Source: an uncultured Lachnospiraceae bacterium
GTDB taxonomy: Bacteria > Bacillota > Clostridia > Lachnospirales > Lachnospiraceae
Assembly (NCBI GenBank): GCA_946549155.1
Contig: CAMNQN010000103.1
Coordinates: 1 to 11,343 of the forward strand
DNA: 11,343 nucleotides
Direction: 5' to 3'
The notes under the pieces: generated by a model
Told to the model about the DNA's origin: nothing
What the model saw: the letters and a program-made list of their open reading frames with translations, nothing else
Databases searched by the model: none
Translations under genes and position numbers: made by a program
Shown here: positions 1-7,722 of the stretch, piece after piece
How positions within the stretch are numbered: the first letter of the stretch is position 1
Layout: each line of letters starts with the position of its first letter

Positions 1-253
1 TAACCAGGTTGGGCGGCAGGTAGTGTCCCATCACCTGTCTGCCTTTAAAATCCTTTTTATCTTCAAACGCCTGGGGATAACCGCATTGGTCAAACAATTT
101 ATCCACCCGGACCAGCAGGTCGCCGCAGCTTCCGAAGGAAAGCGGTTTTTCATTCATCCTGCTGTAAATCCGGCCCTGAAGCTCTCCGTCGTACTCATCA
201 ATACATAACCGAATCGCGTTGGGGGGAAACCTCCGCTTTTTGATATTCTCCAT
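1..253 (-). CDS. Small hypothetical protein next to BTAD regulator (partial, runs off left edge)
   Basis: An open minus-strand frame starts at ATG 253-251 and is still open at base 1 (84 residues seen), so the C-terminus lies outside the window. An AGAGG ribosome site sits 7 bases before the ATG, and the gene follows the regulator stop (271) by 17 bases, so it is the third gene of that operon. The visible protein begins MENIKKRRFPPNAIRLCIDE, contains LQGRIYSR, then FGSCGDLLVRVDKLFD and CGYPQAF. It has no signal peptide or membrane segment. I cannot name a family with certainty; from memory, short proteins with this GRIYS / F.S..(D/E)LL..(L/V)D / PQAF pattern occur beside BTAD regulators in Clostridia. 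Its middle resembles the 60-residue protein at 1474-1656. The function is unknown. Confidence 0.75.
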   Translation of the reverse strand, partial: MENIKKRRFPPNAIRLCIDEYDGELQGRIYSRMNEKPLSFGSCGDLLVRVDKLFDQCGYPQAFEDKKDFKGRQVMGHYLPPNLV

Positions 254-270
254 TCGTTCCTCTCACCCTC

Positions 271-1458
271 TCAAATACCCGCTGACAGATCCGTCAGCTC
301 ATATACAATTTCCATTCCATTTCTCCCCGCCTTTTTCCGGAACCTTTCCCGGATCCGCTCTGCCACCTTCAGTCCCGATTCGTAGGAACACATGGACAGC
401 AGGATAAGAAACTGCGCCGCACTGTAGCGGGTGGCCACATCTCCGGTCCGCAGACAGGAGCGGATGCACTCCTCCAGAATATCCATCTCATCCTGCGTCA
501 CACTCTTGGGCTGCTTTTCGGATAAGAAGAAATCCTTTTTCCGGAGGGTCAGCAGCAGCAGATGCTCCGCCACCCCCAGCCGCTCCGACCGTCTCGCCTC
601 GATCCGGTACATCTGCCGGAAAATCTGATAATCGCAGAAGAAGGTACCTGTGGGCTTCTCCACCTCCCGGAGGTTATCCACCAGCTCGTCAATGCCAGCC
701 GTTCCTTCCCCCTCCTCCGACAAGATCTTCTGAAACAATTCACTGATTTTTTTAGGGAACTGGATCCCTACATTTCTGTAAAAAGTCTTCTTGGTCTTTT
801 CGTACTGAGCGATTACCTGGTCATATTTTTTCTGTTTATGTAAACTGGTCAGCAGCCAGCAGTGAACCTCCTCGTCCACCGGGTCCTCCAGAAGCGCCCG
901 GTTGCAGTACATCTCCAGCTCGCTCCACTGTTTTTCCTCCTCCAGGGCTTTGCAATACATCTTTATGGCTTCCATATATACGGACTGGTACCAGACCACC
1001 TTCGGGATCATCCACGCCTCTATGGCAAGCTTCGATGATACATTTCCTTCGTAGATATCAATCAGCTTCCTGCAGAGCTCTTTCTTTTCTTCCCCGTCGC
1101 CGGCTTCCTTCAGCTGTCTCTCCAGGGACTCAAACCTTTCGTAGTCACTCTCCACCGCGATCTCCGGATTCCATTGATACGCATCCGGCAGGGTACAGAT
1201 ATAATTTTCCGTTCCCAGCACTTTCAGGATGTTCCGCAGCCGGTATACGGCATTTTTCAGCGCGCCCTCCGGGTTCCGGAATTCATCCTCCCAAAATATC
1301 TCGATCAGCCTCTGATGGGACAGCACGCTGTTCCTGTTCATCAGGATATACACCAAAAGTCTCGTCAGCTTGTTTGACCGGATTTGTTTTTCTCCCAAAA
1401 CCTTTTCCCCGCAGGTCAGGGAAAAGCTTCCAAACAACTGCATGTTTATTCTTTCCAT
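271..1458 (-). CDS. BTAD-domain (SARP-like) transcriptional regulator with degenerate GGDEF-like C-terminus
   Basis: This is a 395-residue cytosolic protein. Residues about 4-96 form an OmpR/SARP-type winged helix (QLFGSFSLTCGEKVL, then NKLTRLLVYILMNRN, then ALKNAVYRLRNILKVLG). Residues about 100-250 are the helical TPR-like bacterial transcriptional activation (BTAD) domain, with WSELEMYCNRALLEDPVDEE typical of it. Residues about 280-381 look like a GGDEF fold: the segment LRTGDVATRYSAAQFLILL aligns with the usual LR..D.vaRyGGDEF.iLL, followed by a VAERIRERF helix, but the GGDEF signature is replaced by SAAQF at 346-350, so no cyclase activity is expected. An open TTG lies at 1470, but ATG 1458 has AGGGG at good spacing and is preferred. 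It lies 15 bases after the upstream small gene and is probably co-transcribed with it. The target genes and the signal are unknown. Confidence 0.88.
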   Translation of the reverse strand: MERINMQLFGSFSLTCGEKVLGEKQIRSNKLTRLLVYILMNRNSVLSHQRLIEIFWEDEFRNPEGALKNAVYRLRNILKVLGTENYICTLPDAYQWNPEIAVESDYERFESLERQLKEAGDGEEKKELCRKLIDIYEGNVSSKLAIEAWMIPKVVWYQSVYMEAIKMYCKALEEEKQWSELEMYCNRALLEDPVDEEVHCWLLTSLHKQKKYDQVIAQYEKTKKTFYRNVGIQFPKKISELFQKILSEEGEGTAGIDELVDNLREVEKPTGTFFCDYQIFRQMYRIEARRSERLGVAEHLLLLTLRKKDFFLSEKQPKSVTQDEMDILEECIRSCLRTGDVATRYSAAQFLILLSMCSYESGLKVAERIRERFRKKAGRNGMEIVYELTDLSAGI

Positions 1459-1473
1459 TTTTCCCCTCAACAG

Positions 1474-1656
1474 CTAAATCGCATCCTCCAGAAAACCGCG
1501 TTTTTCCTCTTCTCCCACTACCGAATCGATCAGGCGGAGCAGCTCCATCACACTTCGGAAGCTTTCTTTTTTCTGGCCCTGTATCCATTCTACCTTTCCC
1601 TGCCAGCTCTGATTCTGTGTGTCATAGATTTCCAAGATAAATGTGTCCTTCTTCAT
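1474..1656 (-). CDS. Small conserved-looking protein (60 aa), first gene of BTAD operon
   Basis: The protein runs from ATG 1656 to a TAG stop at 1476-1474, with AGGGGAG 7 bases before the start. It begins MKKDTFILEIYDTQNQSWQG and continues with a second strand (KVEWIQ), then FRSVMELLRLID and an acidic tail. Predicted secondary structure by eye is two or three beta strands followed by one helix; there is no signal peptide or membrane segment. It precedes the BTAD regulator by 15 bases. I recall, without being able to check, that short proteins with the WQG...W...F.S..EL..LI pattern are common beside such regulators in Lachnospiraceae and related Clostridia. The biochemical role is unknown; a small partner or sensor subunit for the regulator is a guess from position only. 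Confidence 0.8.
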   Translation of the reverse strand: MKKDTFILEIYDTQNQSWQGKVEWIQGQKKESFRSVMELLRLIDSVVGEEEKRGFLEDAI

Positions 1657-1701
1657 GCGTCTTCTCCCCTTCCCGTCATTCAGCCGGATATTATTTACAG
1701 C

Positions 1702-1760
1702 AAAAAAACATCCGAAAATAACAGAACCCTTCTGGTTCTGCTGTTTTCGGATGGTTTTTT
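1702..1760. terminator. Strong bidirectional hairpin with T-tracts, in the leader of the BTAD operon
   Basis: The arm 1709-1728 pairs with 1734-1753 as an almost perfect 20-bp stem around the loop CTTCT. The outer arm CATCCGAAAA matches exactly and the inner arm CAGAACC/GGTTCTG is exact. On the minus strand it is followed by seven T (A-run 1702-1708), and on the plus strand by GTTTTTT (1754-1760). It lies between the predicted promoter at 1884-1912 and the first gene at 1656, so it would act in the leader of that operon, as an attenuator, or as a backstop terminator for read-through. Confidence 0.85.
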
Positions 1761-1809
1761 AATACGCTTCTGATAAACTCTGTACGATCTGCGCGAAACG
1801 AGGGCGCAC

Positions 1810-1882
<73 letters not shown>

Positions 1883-1883
1883 G

Positions 1884-1912
1884 ATTATAATTTCTTGTCA
1901 TACGAATTTCAA
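1884..1912 (-). promoter_or_regulatory. Sigma-A type promoter of the BTAD operon
   Basis: On the minus strand, -35 TTGAAA (1912-1907), a 17-base spacer and -10 TATAAT (1889-1884) give eleven of twelve consensus bases at ideal spacing. The expected start, about base 1877, falls within the GACA array, giving a leader of roughly 220 bases before the ATG at 1656. Confidence 0.8.
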
Positions 1913-2067
1913 CCCTCTTTAACATGTCTTCGCAGTCTTAACACGCGGCTTCCCCCCGCGGTTATCAGTAGTATATACTATGGAAGTAACAATTTTGTCA
2001 CACAGCCCGTTTTTTTTTAAAAAATTTAACTTTTTTCTTTCGTCCCGCCTATCGCCTTCCGCCGGTC
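1913..2067. other. Intergenic region upstream of the BTAD promoter, with palindromic candidate operators
   Basis: No gene is seen here. Two symmetric elements stand out: the perfect 12-bp palindrome TAGTATATACTA (1969-1980), and an inverted repeat CGCGG...CCGCG (1944-1960) whose outer arms extend as AAC/GTT with one bulged A. An AT-rich T9A6 tract lies near 2011-2026. These sit 30-70 bases upstream of the -35 box, which is a plausible place for activator binding, but nothing in the sequence identifies the protein. Confidence 0.45.
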
Positions 2068-2098
2068 AAAAAAAGGGCTGCCATTTTACGACAGCCCC
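2068..2098 (-). terminator. Intrinsic terminator of the TPR/AAA+ gene
   Basis: On the minus strand GGGCTG (2097-2092) pairs with CAGCCC (2080-2075). Two more pairs, including a G-T wobble, extend the stem around an AT-rich loop, and seven T (2074-2068) follow. It begins 11 bases after the stop codon of the 2110 gene. Confidence 0.88.
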
Positions 2099-2109
2099 AT
2101 CTGCTCCCT

Positions 2110-4572
2110 CTATCTGAAATCTTTCTCCTGCAGAATAATACAGTTATTCTCATCATAACGCTTCTTACCGGAAAGCTTCCGCAGGAATTTGTTCGACCGG
2201 GAAATTGCCCGGTCCACCAGCTCGGTCACATTGGTGATGGAAATGGCGTCTCCCTGAGCTGCCACACTGCCGATCCGGTCATACAGGGCCGCGGCAGCTG
2301 CATCGCTGAATACATAATCCATATCTCCCGCATAAATCTGTCCGAAATTCACCAGCTCATCGATGGTAAATACCGGAATAAAAATCTGGGAGGTGAACTT
2401 CATGGTAAATCTTGGATGCCGCATCAGCAGATCATGGATATATCTCTGCTCATCCTCCAGGATAATAATCAATCCGTCGGTGCGGAATTCCATGGCGGTG
2501 GTGAGCTGATCCACCACTGCGTCCTCCAGATCTCCCGCCTCCTCGATAATCAGCGTACCGCCGGCAATCTTGGCGATGGTGGCGGCGATATCCTTCCTGT
2601 TAAAATCGGAGGAGTAAATCTTCGCCATCTTCACAAACTGGTCTCCGCGGTCCTGGGCAATCGCTTTGGCAATACCGGTGGCGATGGTAGTCTTGCCGCA
2701 GCCGTGGCCGCCGAAAATCAGTATATTTCCGGTCCTGGAGGTACGATCCTCCCCCTTTTGCTCTGCCTGAAGAATAGCGGAGGCAATCTGTTCCTCCATA
2801 TTCTGAATGCCAAGAAATCCGGCAAATAAATCTCTCTGATAATCCTTCAGCATAAGGCGGTTTCCGTAGGCCTGGGGCCCCGCTCCCCCCTGCTGACCGG
2901 ACGGGAATCTCTGAACAAAGGCTCCCTCAGGCTGGCCCTGCGGGCTTCCCTCCGGATACTGCGCATCCTGGGGCTGCTGCATCTGAGACTGCTGCGTTTG
3001 AGTCTGCTGCGTCTGAGGCTGCTGTGTCTGAGGCTGCTGCGTCTGGCTCTCCGGTGCATCCCAGGACGCGGCATTTACCCTCCGTCCCTCCTCATCCAGT
3101 CCAAAGGAGGCATGAATCTCCGCGATCTCATCCGTGGGGATCCTTCTGGTCTTAGCCGTAGCGATATCCACCTTGGCGTTAACCGCCTTCTGGGCCGCTG
3201 CCGCCTGGTCGTCCTGGCGCGGGCTCTCCTGGGGCTGCTGTCCCTCCCCGGCCGCCGCCGTCTCCTGTACAGGCTGCCGCGAAAGCTCCACGCCCATCCC
3301 CATCAGGGCTTCATCCATGGCAGATACCACGCCGGAAGCCTGCGGCTTCGCCGCTGCCGCGGAGGCTGCCGCTGCCGCCTGACGCACAGCGTCTCCCCGT
3401 TCTCCCATGGAAAGAAGAATATCATCAATGGAAAGCTGGGGCGCCGGCTGCTTTGGCTGCCTTGGCGGAAGCTGAAACCCGCTGCCGGGGGCCTGCCGGT
3501 TCCCGGACGTCTGTGCCCCGGCCGCCTCCTGCTCCTGGGATGCCTGAGATGCCTTCATCGCTTCCTGCTCCTCCTTGGAGCGCTGGATCGCCAGATCCTC
3601 CGGCTCCTCCTCCGGCTCGATCCGTCTGGCCACACCGGCCACGATCTCCCTCATACTCTTAACCAGCTCCGTCTGAAGCTCCTGAGTATTATATTTATTT
3701 AACTGATCATCGAACTCCTGGGCGTTCTCAATCGGTTCATCCAGAGCTTCCTCTGCTTCTTTTTCCCTAAGCTCCTTCTCTCTTCTGGCTTCCTCCGATT
3801 CGGCCTGCGTCTTCCCGTCCATCCCCATATCGGCCACAGACCGGGCAATCTCCCGCTCCGTATCCGCCAGAATCGTATCCGCGAGAGCATCCTCCTTCGT
3901 CTCCACGATCTTCTTCTCCTGGCCCAGCACCGTTTCATTAGAAGCCGGCTCCGGCTCCTCATCAAACCGATGATCGTAGATCTCCTGCTGCTTCGGCGTA
4001 AGGCTTGCGTATCTCTTCTTCAGCTCCAGCGCCTTGATCACATATTTTCCGCTGTGGAACCAGAGCACCAGATCGTCACAGGTAGCCAGGCATTCCGGGA
4101 TCTTATCCGCCTGCTGATACAGCTTCGCCAGCTCATAGGCCCACTTTTCATTGTACTCCTGGGACAGATACTCCTTCAGAATATCAATCTGCTCCTCCAG
4201 GGAAGAGCCTCTGCCCCGGTAAATCTTATATTTCAGAATATATTTATTATTATCATGAGGCGCAGCCTGTACATACTCCGAATAATATTCAATGGCCTCA
4301 TCATACTGTTTCAGATGGATGGTCACCTCCACCAGACGGTAGAGAATCGCCCGGCCCACCGGTGAACGGCGGTATGCCCGCTCCAGCAGCGCCTTACTGT
4401 CCTCATAACGGTTATCCGCCTCATAAATCTCACTGATCATGCAGAGCGTGCGGACATTTCTTACTCTTCTCCAGTCGATCTCATCCGCCACCCTGGCGGC
4501 CTCACTGTAATTTTCCTGGTTAACATATGCGTCTATTTCCTCTAATTTGAGGTTATATTCGTTTTTATCCAA
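2110..4572 (-). CDS. TPR-repeat protein with C-terminal AAA+ ATPase domain
   Basis: This is an 820-residue soluble protein. Residues about 5-200 are TPR-like helical repeats (for example YSEAARVADEID, then YEDSKALLERAY, then YDEAIEYYSEYV). Residues about 210-570 are a low-complexity, acidic and Q/A/P-rich linker, with short possible docking helices at 381-396 (LSIDDILLSMGERGDAV) and 479-497 (PTDEIAEIHASFGLDEEGR) and a QTQQP repeat at 510-534. Residues about 575-800 are an AAA+ ATPase: Walker A GGHGCGKT 621-628, Walker B LIIEEAGD 674-681 and a helical lid near the end. The open frame reaches GTG 4581, but AGGTGG lies five bases before TTG 4572, which is the better start. It has its own promoter (4621-4649) and terminator. 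The family resembles ATPases with a CbbX/SpoVK-like core, but I do not know its substrate, and adjacency to trkAH does not prove a link. Confidence 0.85.
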   Translation of the reverse strand: MDKNEYNLKLEEIDAYVNQENYSEAARVADEIDWRRVRNVRTLCMISEIYEADNRYEDSKALLERAYRRSPVGRAILYRLVEVTIHLKQYDEAIEYYSEYVQAAPHDNNKYILKYKIYRGRGSSLEEQIDILKEYLSQEYNEKWAYELAKLYQQADKIPECLATCDDLVLWFHSGKYVIKALELKKRYASLTPKQQEIYDHRFDEEPEPASNETVLGQEKKIVETKEDALADTILADTEREIARSVADMGMDGKTQAESEEARREKELREKEAEEALDEPIENAQEFDDQLNKYNTQELQTELVKSMREIVAGVARRIEPEEEPEDLAIQRSKEEQEAMKASQASQEQEAAGAQTSGNRQAPGSGFQLPPRQPKQPAPQLSIDDILLSMGERGDAVRQAAAAASAAAAKPQASGVVSAMDEALMGMGVELSRQPVQETAAAGEGQQPQESPRQDDQAAAAQKAVNAKVDIATAKTRRIPTDEIAEIHASFGLDEEGRRVNAASWDAPESQTQQPQTQQPQTQQTQTQQSQMQQPQDAQYPEGSPQGQPEGAFVQRFPSGQQGGAGPQAYGNRLMLKDYQRDLFAGFLGIQNMEEQIASAILQAEQKGEDRTSRTGNILIFGGHGCGKTTIATGIAKAIAQDRGDQFVKMAKIYSSDFNRKDIAATIAKIAGGTLIIEEAGDLEDAVVDQLTTAMEFRTDGLIIILEDEQRYIHDLLMRHPRFTMKFTSQIFIPVFTIDELVNFGQIYAGDMDYVFSDAAAAALYDRIGSVAAQGDAISITNVTELVDRAISRSNKFLRKLSGKKRYDENNCIILQEKDFR
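2971..3045 (-). repeat. In-frame 15-bp repeat encoding QTQQP units
   Basis: About five near-identical 15-base units (GGCTGCTGNGTCTGA on plus) encode QTQQP-type pentapeptides in the disordered linker of the AAA+ protein. Being a multiple of three, unit gain or loss would change linker length without a frameshift. Confidence 0.8.
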
Positions 4573-4620
4573 TTTTGCCACCTCATACTTTTAAATTTGT
4601 CAATAGCCATAATTATAAAA

Positions 4621-4649
4621 ATTTTATCATACCTGTATTTCAAAGTCAA
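4621..4649 (-). promoter_or_regulatory. Sigma-A type promoter of the TPR/AAA+ gene
   Basis: On the minus strand, -35 TTGACT (4649-4644), a 17-base spacer ending in an extended TGA element, and -10 TAAAAT (4626-4621). It lies about 50 bases before the start codon, in an AT-rich gap after trkH, and shows that this gene can be transcribed apart from trkAH. Confidence 0.8.
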
Positions 4650-4716
4650 AAACTACTGTAGAAAAATCCGCATTTTTTCGCAAAAATCAGACGTATTCCA
4701 GCAATTCCCACCCATT

Positions 4717-6153
4717 TTACTTCCTCCAGGTCCGCCAGGAGAACAAAATCAGCACCGGGAACAGCTCCAGCCGTCCCGCAATCATATCGAAGGTGAGAAT
4801 CATCTTCGAGAAATTCGAGAAGCCTGAAAAATTCGACGTAGGGCCCACCCCTGCCAGTCCGGGTCCGATATTGTTCAGTGTAGCCGCCACCGCGGTAAAA
4901 TTCGTGGTAAAATCAAAATTGTCCAGGGAGATCAGCAGCAGGGAGGACACAAATACAAACAGGTAAGCCATAATAAATACATTCGTGGACCGGAGCACCG
5001 CATGCTCCAGCTGCTTTCCCTCCACCTTAATCTTCTTTACATTATTGGGGTGGATGATATTGTCCAGCTCCTTGGTCACCGTTTTCATCAAAATCAGCAC
5101 CCGGGACACCTTAACTCCGCCGCCGGTGCTGCCCGCGCAGGCGCCCACAAACATCAGCACCACCAAAATTGTTTTGGAAAACGTGGGCCACAGGTTAAAA
5201 TCTGTGGTGGCGAATCCGGTGGTGGTGATAATGGAGCCCACCTGAAAAGCGGCGTCCTTCAGCGCCGTCCCCGCATGCACGTACATCCCCCGGATATTCA
5301 GCGTAACCAGCAGGATGGAAACCGCGATAATCCCCAGATAGGCGAATACCTCCGTGCAGTACCGTATCTCCTTCAGCTTTTTCTTATAGATCAGATAATA
5401 CAGATTAAAATTCACGCCGAACAGGATCATAAACACCGTCACCACCACCTGAATGTAGGTAGAATATCCGGCAATACTGTCATTCTTAATCCCAAATCCT
5501 CCGGTACCCGCAGTGCCGAAGGTGGTGGTCAGCGCGTCAAACAGCGGCATCCCGCCCGCCAGCAGAAACACCGTCTCAATTACCGTAATAATCACATACA
5601 GCATATACAGGGTAAACGCCGTTTTTTTCACCTTGGGAACCAGTTTTTTCACGGAGGGTCCCGGGCTTTCCGCCCGCATCAGATAAATATTGCTGCCACC
5701 AGCCAGGGGCAACACAGCGATCACAAAAACCAGCACGCCCATGCCGCCGATCCAGTGGGTAAAGCTCCTCCAGAACAGAAGGCAGTTGGGGAGCGCTTCC
5801 ACATTCGGGAGGATGCTGGCTCCCGTGGTGGTAAAGCCGGAGGCTGTCTCAAACACCGCATCCACCATACTGGGAATATATCCCGAAATCCGAAAGGGCA
5901 GCGCCCCGAAAATACTCAGCACAAACCAGGAAAGGGCCACAATCACGAAGCCCTCCCTGGCATAAATCTGGGTCCTGTCAGGCTTTTTATACACGGAAAC
6001 CAGGCCCAGCACCAGACAAAGCGCCGCCACCGCCAGCAGGCTGAAGCCTGCCTTCTCCTGATAAATCAACCCAACCGCACAGGAGGGCAGAAGAAACACC
6101 CCTTCAAAATTTAAAATCCATCCAAGTATATATAAAATCATCCGATAATTCAT
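4717..6153 (-). CDS. trkH: Potassium uptake channel subunit TrkH/KtrB family
   Basis: This 478-residue integral membrane protein forms the K+ pore of a Trk/Ktr system. It shows the four pore-loop repeats expected of the family: SGFTTTGAS (105-113), GTAGTGGFG (213-221), ITTTGFATT (309-317) and TLNNIGPGLA (425-434). The glycine-rich intramembrane gating loop GACAGSTGGGVKVSR lies at 337-351, and hydrophobic helices cover almost the whole length. The C-terminus RLELFPVLILFSWRTWRK is a normal end for clostridial members, so the gene looks complete. ATG 6153 is preceded by AGGA at 7 bases and lies only 9 bases after the trkA stop, so the two are co-translated from one mRNA. It should partner with the TrkA protein encoded just upstream. 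Confidence 0.95.
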   Translation of the reverse strand: MNYRMILYILGWILNFEGVFLLPSCAVGLIYQEKAGFSLLAVAALCLVLGLVSVYKKPDRTQIYAREGFVIVALSWFVLSIFGALPFRISGYIPSMVDAVFETASGFTTTGASILPNVEALPNCLLFWRSFTHWIGGMGVLVFVIAVLPLAGGSNIYLMRAESPGPSVKKLVPKVKKTAFTLYMLYVIITVIETVFLLAGGMPLFDALTTTFGTAGTGGFGIKNDSIAGYSTYIQVVVTVFMILFGVNFNLYYLIYKKKLKEIRYCTEVFAYLGIIAVSILLVTLNIRGMYVHAGTALKDAAFQVGSIITTTGFATTDFNLWPTFSKTILVVLMFVGACAGSTGGGVKVSRVLILMKTVTKELDNIIHPNNVKKIKVEGKQLEHAVLRSTNVFIMAYLFVFVSSLLLISLDNFDFTTNFTAVAATLNNIGPGLAGVGPTSNFSGFSNFSKMILTFDMIAGRLELFPVLILFSWRTWRK

Positions 6154-6162
6154 AGTTCTATC

Positions 6163-7518
6163 CTACAGCAGTATGTCGTTAATATCATTCAGTCCCTTTT
6201 TCGCGGTAATAATAATTACCGTATCTCCCTGGCGCATCACATCCCTGCCCCTGGGCAGGATAATCTGTCCCTTGTGGTTGATGCAGGCCACAAGCACATC
6301 CGGCTTGATGGGAAGCTCCTGTAGCGGAATGTCCCTGCCGCGGAAATTGTCGCGAATCAAGAACTCCAGCGCCTCCGCCTTATTATCAATAATGCGGTGC
6401 AGCGTCTCCACATTGCTGCCGATGGAATTTTTCATGGCCCGCACATACTGGAGAATATACTCCGCCGTCAGATCCCGGGGATAAATTACCGTATCCAGAT
6501 CCAGATTCTCGATCACCTCATCGAACACAAGCCGGTTCACCTTTGTGACCACCTTGCGCACGCCCCGCTTCTTCGCGTACAGGGACAAAAATACGTTCTC
6601 CTCATCAAAATCCGTCAGCGCCACAAAGCCCTCCGTCTGGCCGATGCCCTCTTCCTCCAGAAGCTGCCTGCTGCTGCCGTCCCCGCGGATAATCGTGGCT
6701 TTACTCAAAAGCTCGCTGAGCTCCTCGCACCGCTCCAGCCGCCGCTCCACAATCTTCACCTGAATACCCACGGAGAGCAGAATCTTGGCCAGATAGAAAG
6801 CGATATCTCCGCCGCCCACAATCATCACGCTTTTCACCTGATTGGCCGGGATACCAATCTTCCGGAAAAACGCGATCTCGTCCCTGGCGGCTGCCACCAC
6901 CGAAATCACATCGCCGGCCATCAATGTATAGTCTCCCTTCGGAATGATGGCCTGGCCCTGGCGCTCCACCGTACACACCAGCACATTGCACTTCAGCTTA
7001 CTGTGCAGGTCGCTCAGGGTCATATCGTGAAGAATCGAATTATCCGGTATCCGGAAGCGGAGAAGCTCCGCCCGTCCCTTGGCAAAGGTATCAATCTCAA
7101 TGGCGGAGGGGAACTTAAGCACCCGGGAAATTTCACTGGCCGCTGTCAGCTCCTGGTTAATCACCATGGCCAATCCCAGCTCCTCCTTGATATAGGACAT
7201 CTCATTTCCATACTCCGGATTCCGCACCCGGGCAATCGTGTGGCAGTTTCCCGCCATCTTGGAAATCAGGCAGCACAGCAGGTTCAGCTCATCAGAACCC
7301 GTCACCGCAATCATCAGGTCCGTGTGCTTAATATCCGCCTCCAGCTGCACCGAATAGCTGGCGCCGTTTCCCACATATCCCATAATGTCATACTGGTTGC
7401 ACAAATTATCCACCGCCGTCTCCCGTTTGTCGATGATGGTAATGTCATTTCCCTCCTGGCTCAGAACTGCCGCCAATGTCTCGCCGACCTTTCCGCAGCC
7501 CACAATGATAATTTTCAC
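6163..7518 (-). CDS. trkA: TrkA-type potassium channel regulatory subunit (two RCK modules)
   Basis: This 451-residue cytosolic protein binds NAD(H) or ATP and gates TrkH. It is a tandem of two RCK_N-RCK_C modules. The first Rossmann motif GCGKVG is at 7-12, with the acidic ribose-binding D30 in ITIIDKRE. The second, GGGDIA, is at 235-240 with E258 in KIVERRLER. The C-terminal half of each module carries the usual TrkA_C pattern (IPKGDYTLMAGDVISVV and ILPRGRDVMRQGDTVIII). This double architecture and the length of about 450 fit classical TrkA rather than the short KtrA. The open frame extends to TTG 7533, but GGAGG lies six bases before GTG 7518, so GTG is taken as the start. It is the first gene of the trkA-trkH operon. 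Confidence 0.95.
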   Translation of the reverse strand: MKIIIVGCGKVGETLAAVLSQEGNDITIIDKRETAVDNLCNQYDIMGYVGNGASYSVQLEADIKHTDLMIAVTGSDELNLLCCLISKMAGNCHTIARVRNPEYGNEMSYIKEELGLAMVINQELTAASEISRVLKFPSAIEIDTFAKGRAELLRFRIPDNSILHDMTLSDLHSKLKCNVLVCTVERQGQAIIPKGDYTLMAGDVISVVAAARDEIAFFRKIGIPANQVKSVMIVGGGDIAFYLAKILLSVGIQVKIVERRLERCEELSELLSKATIIRGDGSSRQLLEEEGIGQTEGFVALTDFDEENVFLSLYAKKRGVRKVVTKVNRLVFDEVIENLDLDTVIYPRDLTAEYILQYVRAMKNSIGSNVETLHRIIDNKAEALEFLIRDNFRGRDIPLQELPIKPDVLVACINHKGQIILPRGRDVMRQGDTVIIITAKKGLNDINDILL

Positions 7519-7626
7519 TTTCCGCCTCCGCAAATATGTCTCTCAACTATCTTTTATCCTATTTTAGCGTACAAATTCCCCTGGCCGCCATACCTTCCCC
7601 TCCGGCGTCCAAAAGGATTCATAGGT

Positions 7627-7655
7627 ACTATAGCACCTTTAGGCGCATATTTCCA
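7627..7655 (-). promoter_or_regulatory. Possible promoter of trkAH
   Basis: On the minus strand, -35 TGGAAA (7655-7650, four of six consensus bases), a 17-base spacer and an extended -10 TGC-TATAGT (7632-7627). A small hairpin, GCGCC-TAAA-GGTGC, lies in the spacer. This is the best candidate in the 300-base gap before trkA, but the -35 is weak and the leader would be about 100 bases. No known potassium or c-di-AMP riboswitch pattern was recognised in that leader. Confidence 0.4.
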
Positions 7656-7687
7656 GTGATATCCCGGAAAATGTAGCGGATAATTTC

Positions 7688-7722
7688 TTGTTGAGCAAGA
7701 GGACGCAGGAAGAGTCGGGGCC
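7688..7722 (+). repeat. Dispersed short repeat, copy 1
   Basis: The segment TTGTTGAGCAAG + AGGACGCAGGAAGAG + TCGGGGCC matches copies at 10465 and 11305 across about 35 bases, most strongly in the 15-base core. It lies in the non-coding gap between the pdxR-like gene and trkA, and its right half forms the left arm of the foldback at 7705-7813. Confidence 0.7.

Noticed and set aside
23..208. 61-codon plus-strand frame at the left edge
   Set aside because: Antisense to the minus-strand gene starting at ATG 253, which has a ribosome site and operon spacing.
4650..4716. Terminator after trkH
   Set aside because: Only a short A/T stem (TTTTT-GCG-AAAAA) is present, too weak to call.
5002..6114. 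370-codon open frame on the plus strand
   Set aside because: Antisense to trkH, low-complexity H/Q/N/G-rich product, no start signals.
6397..7659. 420-codon open frame on the plus strand
   Set aside because: Exactly antisense to trkA, with H/Q/R-rich composition typical of a shadow frame, and no ribosome site or family match.
7534..7660. Possible c-di-AMP (ydaO-type) riboswitch before trkAH
   Set aside because: Expected from biology of potassium genes, but the conserved ydaO sequence blocks could not be found in the leader.
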